The notes under the pieces: model-generated
The model's database searches: none
What the model saw: the letters and a program-made list of their open reading frames with translations, nothing else
What the model was told of the DNA's origin: nothing
Shown here: positions 36,690-48,257 of the stretch, one piece after another
Layout: every line of letters starts with the position of its first letter
How positions within the stretch are numbered: position 1 is the first letter of the stretch
Origin: Mytilus galloprovincialis
Lineage: Eukaryota; Mollusca; Bivalvia; Mytilida; Mytilidae
Direction: 5' to 3'
DNA length: 64,000 nt
NCBI RefSeq assembly: GCF_965363235.1
Contig: NC_134844.1
Location: 91,102,664-91,166,663, forward strand
Translations under genes and position numbers: made by a program

Positions 36690-37300
36690 GTTTGTTTGCG
36701 CCCAATACACTTTCGCACCTCGCACATTCGAACTCTACACGTTCACGCCAAACTTTAATTCAAATTTCAGTTGAATAATTGGAAAATCATGATTGTTGTT
36801 ATAAATTCATGAAATTATTTTGGTGTAAGTAAAACATTTAAAGATTTTAAATGAAAAACACGAAAGATAATTGTTTTTAATAACAGCTTGGTCCCTTTGA
36901 TCTGAAACAACATATACAATAAAATATAGCAATACACTATTATAACTAAAAGATGATGAAATTTATTCAACACACAAAAAAAAAACGTAGTCAGAATCTC
37001 ACTTTATTTTTAAACAAGTCGATGAAATAAAGTTATAGCAATACACTTACCAAAACATGATTAAGAGTTATTCAACACAAAATAAAATGCTGTCTCACTT
37101 TATTTTGAGACAACAACAACAAATATAAGAATAAAATTGCCAAAACTTGATTATAAAGCTATAGTCATTAAAACACAAAACCAATTAAAGTTTGGCATGA
37201 ACATGAAGGGTGCGAAAGTGAAAGGGGCGAACATGAAGGGTGCGAAAGTGAAAGGGGGCGAACATGAGTAGGTGTGAAAGTGAATGGGTGCGAACGGACC
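36690..37300. mobile_element. Inverted-repeat element with a CTTTCGCAC motif
   Basis: The left end reads GTTTGTTTGCGCCCAATACA then CTTTCGCACCTCGCAC, and CACGTTCACGCCAAACTTTA lies just inside. The right end has the reverse complement, with the motif GTGCGAAAGTGAAAGGGGCG expanded to three units. Noncoding. Confidence 0.65.
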
Positions 37301-37744
37301 CGGATTCGCATTCTTCTGTCATCAAAAAAAGAATATCTTTAATCAGCATTGACAGTTATAAAATAAAAGGCATGGCAATATACATATAAATAAGACAACT
37401 AGACAACTGTCCATACAATTGAAAGTCACAGGGATGATTCCAGGTGTTTTCAAATGGGTCCCTTGAATATCTAATTGGGAATTTTTATCCCAATTGGGAA
37501 TTTTAATTTTTATGCATACAATCTAAGACGAAATAATATCATTTTCCTGTAAAAACGGAAAATGAATATTAAGTTAATATTACTGAACACTGATTGAAGA
37601 AATTTTTGGATTCAGACCAGGGAAGTTGTAATACATGAATTTCATTGCATATGATGCACTATCATCTTAACTTTGGTAAACGAGGCCTATTACAAAAACA
37701 AATATACCACAGGTACCAGCTAACATAAATCTATGGCATGCCGT

Positions 37745-38420
37745 TTAGCTATTTATTCGAATTTCAAATTTAATATCTCATAATATATAAGATATTTTAT
37801 GTTATACATAAGATATCTCATATAATATATAAGATTTATTTAAGATATCTTAAAGATTATGAAATATCTTATAAATATGTTTTTCATAAGATATCTTATA
37901 CAATGTATAATTTATTGGATATCATATTAAGAAAATAATATGAAATATCTTATAATTTATACGATATCTCTAATAATAGTTCTTATACTATATAATATAT
38001 CATAAATATTTTTTTTTATAAGATATCTTATATAAAATAGATATCTTATATAATATAGAAGATATCTAATATCGAATTTAAAATATATATCTTACACATA
38101 CTTTACATAAGATATCTTACAAATATGCTTCATATAAGATATGTTATAAATATACTTTATATAAGATATCTTACAAATTTATTTATATTAGATATCTTAT
38201 ATAATTTATAAGATATCTGAAAAAGAAAATTATATGAGATATCTTATAAACTATAAGATATCTTATAAATTATTTTAGATATCTTATAAATTATTTGAGA
38301 TATCTCGTGAACTATATAAGATATCTTTTAAAGTTTATAAGATATCTTTCAATATCAAATATCTAATGAACTATTATATAAGATATCTTATAAAGTTTAT
38401 GAGATATCTTGAAGTTAGAT
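37745..38420. repeat. Block of AAGATATCTT palindromes
   Basis: About 30 occurrences of AGATATCT or close variants, spaced 15-40 bases apart in AT-rich sequence. Loosely inverted edges bound the block (TATGGCATGCCGTTTAGCTA on the left, TAGCAAAACAGCTTGCCATA on the right). Confidence 0.7.
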
Positions 38421-38562
38421 TAAATAGCAAAACAGCTTGCCATAATATTAACCAGTGAAAAAAATCATCCATTGGGTATTTTTTCAACAGATCATCTTTA
38501 TAAACTTACCTTGATTTAAATGAATTTCAAAATATAGAACTGGCCAATTGTCGAATTCCGAA

Positions 38563-38665
38563 AAGCAATTGAACCAGTGAACTTTAAAATTATTTGGATC
38601 ATATACTTAATTGATAGGATATTTAAAGCAATTGAACCAGTGAACTTTAAAATTATTTGGATCAT
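38563..38665 (+). repeat. 63-bp tandem duplication
   Basis: AAGCAATTGAACCAGTGAAC and the following TTTAAAATTATTTGGATCAT occur twice, at 38563 and 38626. Confidence 0.9.
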
Positions 38666-39356
38666 TTTCATATCTTTTGAAACAGTTCCATAATAATGAC
38701 ATCGTATTTCGGGGGTGGGGGGGGTCTCATTTCAGTGAATGGTCTATCATCAACATTATTTTCGAAAACGCTCAAACTTTTGTCTTTTGCGGAAAAAAGA
38801 GCAAAATATTAAATAATTTCTTTTACAAAACAAGTTTTAATCAAATTACATAACCGGCTCTGCTGGACGATCTGCTTTTACCATTAAAATTCATTCATCA
38901 ATGTAATATCAAAATTTGAATTTGCTCTCTGCCGAGGTCTGTTTTGACACTTTGACAAAAAGCATATGTTTGATCAACCTGCTGAGCGATCTACTTTTAC
39001 GAGACCAAATACTCCCATAAAATTTTAACTTCAATTGAATCCGGCCACTTAAATTGTTTACCTCATGTTGACATAATTAAATCGTTGTTAATAAAATGCG
39101 ATGAAAGTCAGCATTCTTATCCGGATTTTACTGCGTTTTGACGACAAACTATGAAAAATTATAGTTGCCGTAATCAGTGACGGAAACTTTTCAGAAAATA
39201 CCGATTTTTGTTTTATTTTCCTGAATTGGGAATTTATATTTACAAACATTTTTTTAGGGCCGCTGACCGAGTTAAGGGCCGTTAAGCGGCCCTAAACTAT
39301 ATAGTGGAATCATCCCTGATAGTCACAACATATTTAAAGTTAACATATTATATATA

Positions 39357-39480
39357 TAGATAAAAAAGAAACATGTATAAATCACATAAACAAACGACAA
39401 CCACTGTACATCAGATTCCTGACTAAGGACAGGTGCAAATATTTGCAGCAGGATTAAACTTTTAATGACTATTAAAGTAC
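39357..39480 (+). repeat. Dispersed repeat, family B fragment
   Basis: AAATCACATAAACAAACGAC, TGTACATCAGATTCCTGACT and GGACAGGTGCAAATATTTGC are in the same order as in the copies at 53037 and 59010. Confidence 0.7.
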
Positions 39481-39755
39481 ATATGTACATGTATGTCCTT
39501 CAACATGGAGCTTCGGTTCATACCCAAAAGCAAGAATAGATGGAATAGTAACATTAAATTGTGTTTGTTAAGTTCCAATGACAGATATTCCGTACACCAG
39601 CATTAACTATATTAATTTCAGATTTTTTTTGTAATACTCACAGTTTGCGGCTTGGATTCATCGGAGTCCTCGTTATCACTGTTGTAGCTGTAAGCTACAG
39701 TCCCTTGAAGATTAACAAAGGAAGCCCGGATACCTTTTTCTTTCATCACTTGGTC

Positions 39756-40055
39756 TAGTCCAAATAATTATGACGTCTTGAAAGGCTATTATAATTTTTT
39801 TCTTTGACGCCTTACATCGACGATGTAAGGCGTGCTATTATAATTTTTTTCTTTGACGCCTTACATCGACGATGTAAGGCGTCAAAGAAAAAAATTATAA
39901 TAGCCTTTCAAGACGTCATAATTATTTGGGGCTATTATAATTTTTTTCTTTGACGCCTTACATCGACGATGTAAGGCGTCAAAGAAAAAGACGATGTAAG
40001 GCGTCAAAGAAAAAAATTATAATAGCCTTTCAAGACGTCATAATTATTTGGACTA
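39756..40055. mobile_element. 300-bp foldback element (Mutator-like MITE) inside a helicase exon
   Basis: The ends are perfect inverted repeats starting TAGTCCAAATAATTATGACG. The interior is built from repeated, mutually inverted copies of TTTGACGCCTTACATCGACG. The 9-bp duplication CACTTGGTC flanks it exactly (39747-39755 and 40056-40064). A 9-bp duplication points to the Mutator/MULE superfamily (known trait of the family). Confidence 0.9.
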
Positions 40056-40343
40056 CACTTGGTCCTGCATAATGGAAGTCAGTGGACAAATAACTATAAC
40101 TATCCTAGTTTCATCTTTCATAAGGACCCATGGCAGCATTTGAAAGATCAGACTTTTCCCGTAACCAGTCGGTAGAATGCTGATACAATCATTCCCAAGA
40201 TCTAAAGCCTGTAACGTTTCTATCTGTTTGTCTTTTAATGGATACGTTATCTTGAGTTATTGGCCTTGTGCAGCAATCCGTATCTGAGTCAGTTTTATTA
40301 GCTCATTTTTATAGCAGAAAGACTAGTGGTATCATGATTTCAG

Positions 40344-41061
40344 TTTAGTGTGCAATCCGTGTGAAGACAAGCTTATTCAGATGATGATTGAAGGAGCTAA
40401 GAGGATTTTAAGTAAACCAGTTTTGAAAAAAGAGCCAATTACAGCAGATCATTTACAGAAGATAGTGGACAAAATTGGTAGTGATCGTGCTCATTTGCCG
40501 AATGTGAGAATTTGTGCTATGATGTTAGTTGGTTATGCAGGATTGTTACGCTACAGTGAGATAGTAAATTTAAAAATGTGTAACATAAAATTTTTTGACA
40601 CTTATGTTTCTTTGAATATTGAAACTGGGAAAACTGATGTATATAGAAGGGGCAATAATGTTATAATTTCTAAAACAAATTTGCCTACCTGTCCAGTAGT
40701 TTGGTTATTGACATACATTAATTTAGCTAAATTGGCTTTGGATTCTAATCAATTTGTGTTTCGTTCTGTTAGATTTTTTAAGTCAGTAAATTCTTATAAG
40801 TTAGCAGAGGTTAATCGTCCTTTATCTTATACTAGAGCTAGGGAGTTACTTTTGGGCACATTAACTGCGATTGGTCTTGATTGTAAACTTTTTTGTCTTC
40901 ATAGTTTGCGCAGTGGTGGTGCAACTGCTGCTGCAAGAAATGACGTTTCTGATCGTTTAATTAAAGAGCATGGAAGGTGGCGTACCGATTTTGCTAAAGA
41001 TGGTTATATCAAAGATTCTGTTAAAAAGCAACTAACGGTTTCGTCAAATCTTGGTATATAA
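40344..41061 (+). CDS. Tyrosine recombinase, catalytic domain (5'-truncated)
   Basis: The frame starts behind a good splice acceptor (ATGATTTCAG, ending at 40343) and stops with TAA at 41059-41061. Counting from the GTG at 40348 as residue 1, the tyrosine recombinase catalytic set is complete: Arg68 in GLLRYSE, His185 and Arg188 in LHSLRSGG, His208 in EHGRWR and Tyr220 in DGYIKDS. The N-terminal DNA-binding domain is missing, and no exon for it was found upstream, where the helicase's broken 5' end begins about 90 bases away. No frameshift or stop is present. Candidates are a Crypton or a DIRS-type element. No reverse transcriptase lies nearby, but a 105-bp direct repeat follows at 41144. The acceptor suggests it was an internal exon. 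Confidence 0.8.
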
Positions 41062-41143
41062 CAGGTTATAGATATTTAAAAATTTTGGTGATATTATTCA
41101 GCTCAATTATGCTATGAATTTACTATTTTTTCCCTTTGTCTCG

Positions 41144-41583
41144 AGGTTATAGCGAGTAGCACACCTACTTTATGTCGTTTGTTCTTTGTTAAGGCCATAG
41201 AATATTAATTACTTTATATTCGGACGAACGTAGTGAGGGAGAATATAAATAAAATTTAGTTCGTCGTACGTAAGTAGTTCATAAATATTCATGACATGTG
41301 ACCATTTGTCCGCACTTAAAACCCGTGCGGTCACCTTTCTGACCATCGACTCTCGCTATAGCCTAAAGTAGACACGTGTATTCACGGTTGATTTAATGTG
41401 AATTTGTAATTGGAATTATGATATTATTGTTATTATGTTTGTATGCGATACATACATTGTTGTATTATATAGAATTAAAGGTTATAGCGAGTAGCACACC
41501 TACTTTATGTCGTTTGTTCTTTGTTAAGGCCATAGAATATTAATTACTTTATATTCGGACGAACGTAGTGAGGGAGAATATAA
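41144..41583 (+). repeat. 105-bp direct repeat pair behind the tyrosine recombinase
   Basis: 41144-41248 and 41479-41583 appear identical, from AGGTTATAGCGAGTAGCACA to GAGGGAGAATATAA. Between them lie a hairpin (GTGACC to GGTCAC near 41298-41335) and an inverted relative of the repeat start (CTCTCGCTATAGCC). Confidence 0.85.
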
Positions 41584-41956
41584 CGTCATTGGCTATTATA
41601 TTCAAGATATGCCTGATCTCAATTTATTAGTTCCCCAGGCAACAAACTCAAATGAGGTATTTAGAGAAGGAACATTTTGAAACCTAAACCAGTTTTACTT
41701 CCATGGTTCAAACAAATCTCACTTTTTAATTTCATAACTTGTCCTTTTGTAAATTAGCCAAAATATAATGAAGTTATTGATTTGTTGTTTTTATACAAGT
41801 GTGTGACAGACAGAGAGAAGCAGAAATAACAGTGCCAATTCAGTATAGCTCATGTCCAGTACGCAATTTAAAAATCATGTTTTTGCAATCGCATGTCCGT
41901 TGAATACGGATAGTGATTTTAAGAAAAAATTATATGTTAGTTAGATGTGCTATTTT
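41584..41956. other. No gene recognised
   Basis: Unassigned sequence between the direct repeat and the satellite array. Confidence 0.45.
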
Positions 41957-44900
41957 TTCTTATGAATACAATTCTAATTTGTTATGTTATGTCCTATTGT
42001 GTCGCCAGAAACGCTCTAAGCCTTTGTCATCTAGACCCTCTAAATTCACTTATGAATACAATTCTAATTTGTTATGTTATGTCCTATTGCCAGAAACGCG
42101 CTAAGCCTTTGTCATCTAGACCCTCTAATACAATTCTAATTTGTTATGTTATGTCCTATTGTGTCGCCAGAAACGCTCTAAGTCTTTGTCATCTATACCC
42201 TCTAAATTTTCTTATGAATACAATTCTAATTTGTTATGTTATGTCCTATTGTGTCGCCAGAAACGCTCTAAGTCTTTGTCATCTATACCCTCTAAATTTT
42301 CTTATGAATACAATTCTAATTTGTTATGTTATGTCCTATTGTGTCGCCAGAAACGGTCTAAGCCTTTGTCATCTATACCCTCTAAATTTTCTTATGAATA
42401 CAATTCTAATTTGTTATGTTATGTCCTATTGTGTCGCCAGAAACGGTCTAAGCCTTTGTCATCTAGACCCTCTAAATTCTCTTATGAATACAATTCTAAT
42501 TTGTTATGTTATGTCCTATTGTGTCGCCAGAAACGCTCTAAGCCTTTGTCATCTAGACCCTCTAAATTCGCTTATGAATACAATTCTAATTTGTTATGTT
42601 ATGTCCAAATGTGTCGCCAGAAACGGTCTAAGCCTTTGTCATCTAGACCCTCTAAATTTTCTTATGAATACAATTCTAATTTGTTATGTTATGTCCTATT
42701 GTGTCGCCAGAAACGGTCTAAGCCTTTGTCATCTAGACCCTCTAAATTCTCTTATGAATACAATTCTAATTTGTTATGTTATGTCCTATTGTGTCGCCAG
42801 AAACGGTCTAAGCCTTTGTCATCTATACCCTCTAAATTTTCTTATGAATACAATTCTAATTTGTTATGTTTTGTCCTATTGTGTCGCCAGAAACGGTCTA
42901 AGCCTTTGTCATCTAGACCCTCTAAATTCTCTTATGAATACAATTCTAATTTGTTATGTTATGTCCTATTGTGTCGCCAGAAACGCTCTAAGCCTTTGTC
43001 ATCTAGACCCTCTAAATTTTCTTATGAATACAATTCTAATTTGTTATGTTATGTCCTATTGTGTCGCCAGAAACGGTCTAAGCCTTTGTCATCTATACCC
43101 TCTAAATTTTCTTATGAATACAATTCTAATTTGTTATGTTATGTCCTATTGTGTCGCCAGAAACGGTCTAAGCCTTTGTCATCTAGACCCTCTAAATTCT
43201 CTTATGAATACAATTCTAATTTGTTATGTTATGTCCTATTGTGTCGCCAGAAACGCTCTAAGCCTTTGTCATCTAGACCCTCTAAATTCGCTTATGAATA
43301 CAATTCTAATTTGTTATGTTATGTCCAAATGTGTCGCCAGAAACGGTCTAAGCCTTTGTCATCTAGACCCTCTAAATTTTCTTATGAATACAATTCTAAT
43401 TTGTTATGTTATGTCCTATTGTGTCGCCAGAAACGGTCTAAGCCTTTGTCATCTAGACCCTCTAAATTCTCTTATGAATACAATTCTAATTTGTTATGTT
43501 ATGTCCTATTGTGTCGCCAGAAACGCTCTAAGTCTTTGTCAACTAGACCCTCTAAATTCTCTTATGAATACAATTCTAATTTGTTATGTTATGTCCTATT
43601 GTGTCGCCAGAAATGCTCTAAGTCTTTGTCATCTAGACCCTCTAAATTCACTTATGAATACAATTCTAATTTGTTATGTTATGTCCTATTGTGTCGCCAG
43701 AAACGCTCTAAGCCTTTGTCATCTAGACCCTCTAAATTCTCTTATGAATACAATTCTAATTTGTTATGTTATGTCCTATTGTGTCGCCAGAAACGCTCTA
43801 AGCCTTTGTCATTTAGACCCTCTAAATTCACTTATGAATACAATTCTAATTTGTTATGTTATGTCCTATTGTGTCGCCAGAAACGGTCTAAGCCTTTGTC
43901 ATCTAGACCCTCTAAATTCTCTTATGAATACAATTCTAATTTGTTATGTTATGTCCTATTGTGTCGCCAGAAACGCTCTAAGCCTTTGTCATCTAGACCC
44001 TCTAAATTCACTTATGAATACAATTCTAATTTGTTATGTTATGTCCTATTGTGTCGCCAGAAACGCTCTAAGCCTTTGTCATCTAGACCCTCTAAATTCA
44101 CTTATGAATACAATTCTAATTTGTTATGTTATGTCCTATTGTGTCGCCAGAAACGGTCTAAGCCTTTGTCATCTAGACCCTCTAAATTCTCTTATGAATA
44201 CAATTCTAATTTGTTATGTTATGTAGCCAGAAACGCTCTAAGCCTTTGTCATCTAGACCCTCTAAATTCGCTTATGAATACAATTCTAATTTGTTATGTT
44301 ATGTCCAAATGTGTCGCCAGAAACGCTCTAAGCCTTTGTCATCTAGACCCTCTAAATTCGCTTATGAATACAATTCTAATTTGTTATGTTATGTCCTATT
44401 GTGTCGCCAGAAACGCTCTAAGCCTTTGTCCTCTAGACCCTCTAAATTTTCTTATGAATACAATTCTAATTTGTTATGTTATGTCCTATTGTGTCGCCAG
44501 AAACGCTCTAAGCCTTTGTCATCTAGACCCTCTAAATTCTCTTATGAATACAATTCTAATTTGTTATGTTATGTCCTATTGTGTCGCCAGAAACGCGCTA
44601 AGCCTTTGTCATCTAGACCCTCTAAATTCGCTTATGAATACAATTCTAATTTGTTATGTTATGTCCTATTGTGTCGCCAGAAACGCTCTAATTGTGTCGC
44701 CAGAAACGGTCTAAGACTTTGTCATCTAGACCCTCTAAATTCTCTTATGAATACAATTCTAATTTGTTATGTTATGTCCTATTGTGTCGCCAGAAACGCT
44801 CTAAGCCTTTGTCATCTAGACCCTCTAAATTCTCTTATGAATACAATTCTAATTTGTTATGTTATGTCCTATTGTGTCGCCAGAAACGCTCTAAGCCTTT

Positions 44901-47650
44901 GTCATCTAGACCCTCTAAATTCACTTATGAATACAATTCTAATTTGTTATGTTATGTCCTATTGTGTCGCCAGAAACGCGCTAAGCCTTTGTCATCTAGA
45001 CCCTCTAAATTCTCTTATGAATACAATTCTAATTTGTTATGTTATGTCCTATTGTGTCGCCAGAAACGCTCTAAGCCTTTGTCATCTAGACCCTCTAAAT
45101 TCTCTTATGAATACAATTCTAATTTGTTATGTTATGTCCTATTGTGTCGCCAGAAACGCTCTAAGCCTTTGTCATCTAGACCCTCTAAATTCACTTATGA
45201 ATACAATTCTAATTTGTTATGTTATGTCCTATTGTGTCGCCAGAAACGGTCTAAGCCTTTGTCATCTAGACCCTCTAAATTCTCTTATGAATACAATTCT
45301 AATTTGTTATGTTATGTCCTATTGTGTCGCCAGAAACGCTCTAAGCCTTTGTCATCTAGACCCTCTAAATTTTCTTATGAATACAATTCTAATTTGTTAT
45401 GTTATGTCCTATTGTGTCGCCAGAAACGCTCTAAGCCTTTGTCCTCTAGACCCTCTAAATTCTCTTATGAATACAATTCTAATTTGTTATGTTATGTCCT
45501 ATTGTGTCGCCAGAAACGCTCTAAGCCTTTGTCCTCTAGACCCTCTAAATTTTCTTATGAATACAATTCTAATTTGTTATGTTATGTCCTATTGTGTCGC
45601 CAGAAACGCTCTAAGCCTTTGTCCTCTAGACCCTCTAAATTTTCTTATGAATACAATTTTAATTTGTTATGTTATGTCCTATTGTGTCGCCAGAAACGCT
45701 CTAAGCCTTTGTCATCTAGACCCTCTAAATTCTCTTATGAATACAATTCTAATTTGTTATGTTATGTCCTATTGTGTCGCCAGAAACGCTCTAAGCCTTT
45801 GTCATCTAGACCCTCTAAATTCACTTATGAATACAATTCTAATTTGTTATGTTATGTCCTATTGTGTCGCCAGAAACGCTCTAAGCCTTTGTCCTCTAGA
45901 CCCTCTAAATTTTCTTATGAATACAATTCTAATTTGTTATGTTATGTCCTATTGTGTCGCCAGAAACGCTCTAAGCCTTTGTCATCTAGACCCTCTAAAT
46001 TTTCTTATGAATACAATTCTAATTTGTTATGTTATGTCCTATTGTGTCGCCAGAAACGCGCTAAGCCTTTGTCATCTAGACCCTCTAAATTCGCTTATGA
46101 ATACAATTCTAATTTGTTATGTTATGTCCTATTGTGTCGCCAGAAACGCTCTAATTGTGTCGCCAGAAACGGTCTAAGCCTTTGTCATCTAGACCCTCTA
46201 AATTCACTTATGAATACAATTCTAATTTGTTATGTTATGTCCTATTGTGTCGCCAGAAACGCTCTAAGCCTTTGTCATCTAGACCCTCTAAATTCACTTA
46301 TGAATACAATTCTAATTTGTTATGTTATGTCCTATTGTGTCGCCAGAAACGGTCTAAGCCTTTGTCATCTAGACCCTCTAAATTCACTTATGAATACAAT
46401 TCTAATTTGTTATGTTATGTCCTATTGTGTCGCCAGAAACGGTCTAAGCCTTTGTCATCTAGACCCTCTAAATTCACTTATGAATACAATTCTAATTTGT
46501 TATGTTATGTCCTATTGTGTCGCCAGAAACGCTCTAAGCCTTTGTCATCTAGACCCTCTAAATTCACTTATGAATACAATTCTAATTTGTTATGTTATGT
46601 CCTATTGTGTCGCCAGAAACGCGCTAAGCCTTTGTCATCTAGACCCTCTAAATTCTCTTATGAATACAATTCTAATTTGTTATGTTATGTCCTATTGTGT
46701 CGCCAGAAACGCTCTAAGCCTTTGTCATCTAGACCCTCTAAATTCACTTATGAATACAATTCTAATTTGTTATGTTATGTCCTATTGTGTCGCCAGAAAC
46801 GCTCTAAGCCTTTGTCATCTAGACCCTCTAAATTCACTTATGAATACAATTCTAATTTGTTATGTTATGTCCTATTGTGTCGCCAGAAACGCTCTAAGCC
46901 TTTGTCAACTAGACCCTCTAAATTCACTTATGAATACAATTCTAATTTGTTATGTTATGTCCTATTGTGTCGCCAGAAACGGTCTAAGCCTTTGTCATCT
47001 AGACCCTCTAAATTCTCTTATGGATACAATTCTAATTTGTTATGTTATGTAGCCAGAAACGCTCTTAGCCTTTGTCATCTAGACCCTCTAAATTCGCTTA
47101 TGAATACAATTCTAATTTGTTATGTTATGTCCAAATGTGTCGCCAGAAACGCTCTAAGCCTTTGTCATCTAGACCCTCTAAATTCGCTTATGAATACAAT
47201 TCTAATTTGTTATGTTATGTCCTATTGTGTCGCCAGAAACGCTCTAAGCCTTTGTCCTCTAGACCCTCTAAATTTTCTTATGAATACAATTCTAATTTGT
47301 TATGTTATGTCCTATTGTGTCGCCAGAAACGCTCTAAGCCTTTGTCATCTAGACCCTCTAAATTCTCTTATGAATACAATTCTAATTTGTTATGTTATGT
47401 CCTATTGTGTCGCCAGAAACGCGCTAAGCCTTTGTCATCTAGACCCTCTAAATTCGCTTATGAATACAATTCTAATTTGTTATGTTATGTCCTATTGTGT
47501 CGCCAGAAACGGTCTAAGCCTTTGTCATCTAGACCCTCTAAATTCTCTTATGAATACAATTCTAATTTGTTATGTTATGTCCTATTGTGTCGCCAGAAAC
47601 GCTCTAAGCCTTTGTCATCTAGACCCTCTAAATTCACTTATGAATACAGA
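41957..47650 (+). repeat. 90-bp satellite array, about 63 units
   Basis: The unit runs from TCTTATGAATACAATTCTAA through TTGTTATGTTATGTCC, GTGTCGCCAGAAACG and CTTTGTCATCTAGACCCTCT. Most units are exactly 90 bp. Variant sites recur: C/G/CG before CTA, CTATT/CAAAT, AGACCC/ATACCC, and TTCT/TTCA/TTCG/TTTT. Rare shorter or longer units occur near 42092, 42128, 44224, 44691, 46152 and 47050. Because 90 is divisible by three, two frames stay open and yield overlapping ORFs of 500-860 codons. Variant sites are replacement changes in both frames about as often as silent, there is no start context, and frame switches at the odd units are tolerated. I do not call these genes. Confidence 0.95.
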
Positions 47651-48083
47651 TTGCCACGACTCCTTGAAAACAAATTGACGGATTTCCCAGAAACTTGCAC
47701 TGATTCTTCTTACGGTGGACATGAAGTTGTGCACCAGCTACTTCAATTTTAAATCTGCTTTTTTTGGGGGGGAGGGGGGGTCACATACCAAAAACAAAAG
47801 AATTGACTATGTCATTAATTTTATAACTATATTTTTTGGAGAGAGTAGTCAACACACGTGCTTTGGAAAACTCACAAATTTTCCTATAAAAAAATAACAT
47901 ACGCATTTCTAGTTTTATAAAATAATCTGGAATAGATATTCTTCTTCCTGTTATTATAATTCTTTGGACAATTGCTAATATATTTTCGCGATACCAAACC
48001 GTAAGTAACTTAAGTATAATAATAGTTTTCATCCAAACATCGAGAAATAGATCAGACCTCATTTTTTTTACTTCATATAAAAA
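47651..48083. other. Flank of the satellite, no gene recognised
   Basis: The array breaks at CTTATGAATACAG and a short open frame continues for about 35 codons to a TAA near 47751. It has no recognisable motif. A G-rich stretch follows at 47766-47779. Confidence 0.45.
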
Positions 48084-48257
48084 TAAGAAGATGGGGTATG
48101 ATTGCCAATGAGATAAATCTCTACGAGAGACCAAGTGACGTAGAAGTTAACAATTATTGTCACCGTACGGTCTTTAACAATGAACAAACCCAATACTGCA
48201 TAGTCAGCTACAAAATGCCCCGAAATGACAAATGTAAAACAATGCATACGAGAAAAC
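48084..48257 (+). repeat. Dispersed SINE-like repeat, family A
   Basis: AAGATGGGGTATGATTGCCA, GAGACCAAGTGACGTAGAAG, TTGTCACCGTACGGTCTTTA, CTGCATAGTCAGCTAC and GACAAATGTAAAACAAT, in family order. Confidence 0.8.

Larger units (their letters stand above)
37429..39318. mobile_element. hAT-like nonautonomous element
   Basis: Perfect 14-bp terminal inverted repeats, CAGGGATGATTCCA at 37429 and its complement ending at 39318. The CAGGG terminus is hAT-like. No transposase ORF. AGTCA occurs close to both ends, but a clean 8-bp duplication is not visible. It contains the GATATC block and a 63-bp tandem duplication (38563-38665). Confidence 0.7.
30350..40250 (-). pseudogene. RecQ-type DNA helicase of the transposon, split by a foldback insertion
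   Basis: Exons in transcript order: 40250-39642 (interrupted), 32639-32473 and 31163-30350 (TAA stop). Phases are 0, then 2, and the join restores IEEWGEDFRPKF, the RecQ signature after motif II. Motifs seen: KDKQIETLQAL (motif 0), LPTGYGKS (Walker A), AVDEVHMIEE (motif II, DEVH), AVTATAT (motif III), LATVALGMGLDAP (motif V) and FQEVGRAGRKGQ (motif VI). A cysteine-rich RecQ zinc region follows (KCLRLQLLQYFG, HECCSYC). About 426 residues survive, an almost complete helicase core; the first residues before motif 0 are missing because an in-frame stop lies just upstream of 40250. No RQC winged-helix or HRDC domain follows. The one internal lesion is a 300-bp element plus a 9-bp duplication (39756-40064); removing it mentally restores frame. 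Intron 1 is about 7 kb of nested elements. Convergent with the DUF6589 gene. Confidence 0.87.

Noticed and set aside
41957..47650. CRISPR-like array
   Set aside because: Units are contiguous with no unique spacers, and the genome is eukaryotic.
41947..47752. Seven overlapping ORFs of 226-857 codons in the satellite region
   Set aside because: They are two reading frames of the 90-bp unit kept open because the period is divisible by three. They switch frame at odd units and show no codon-level conservation.
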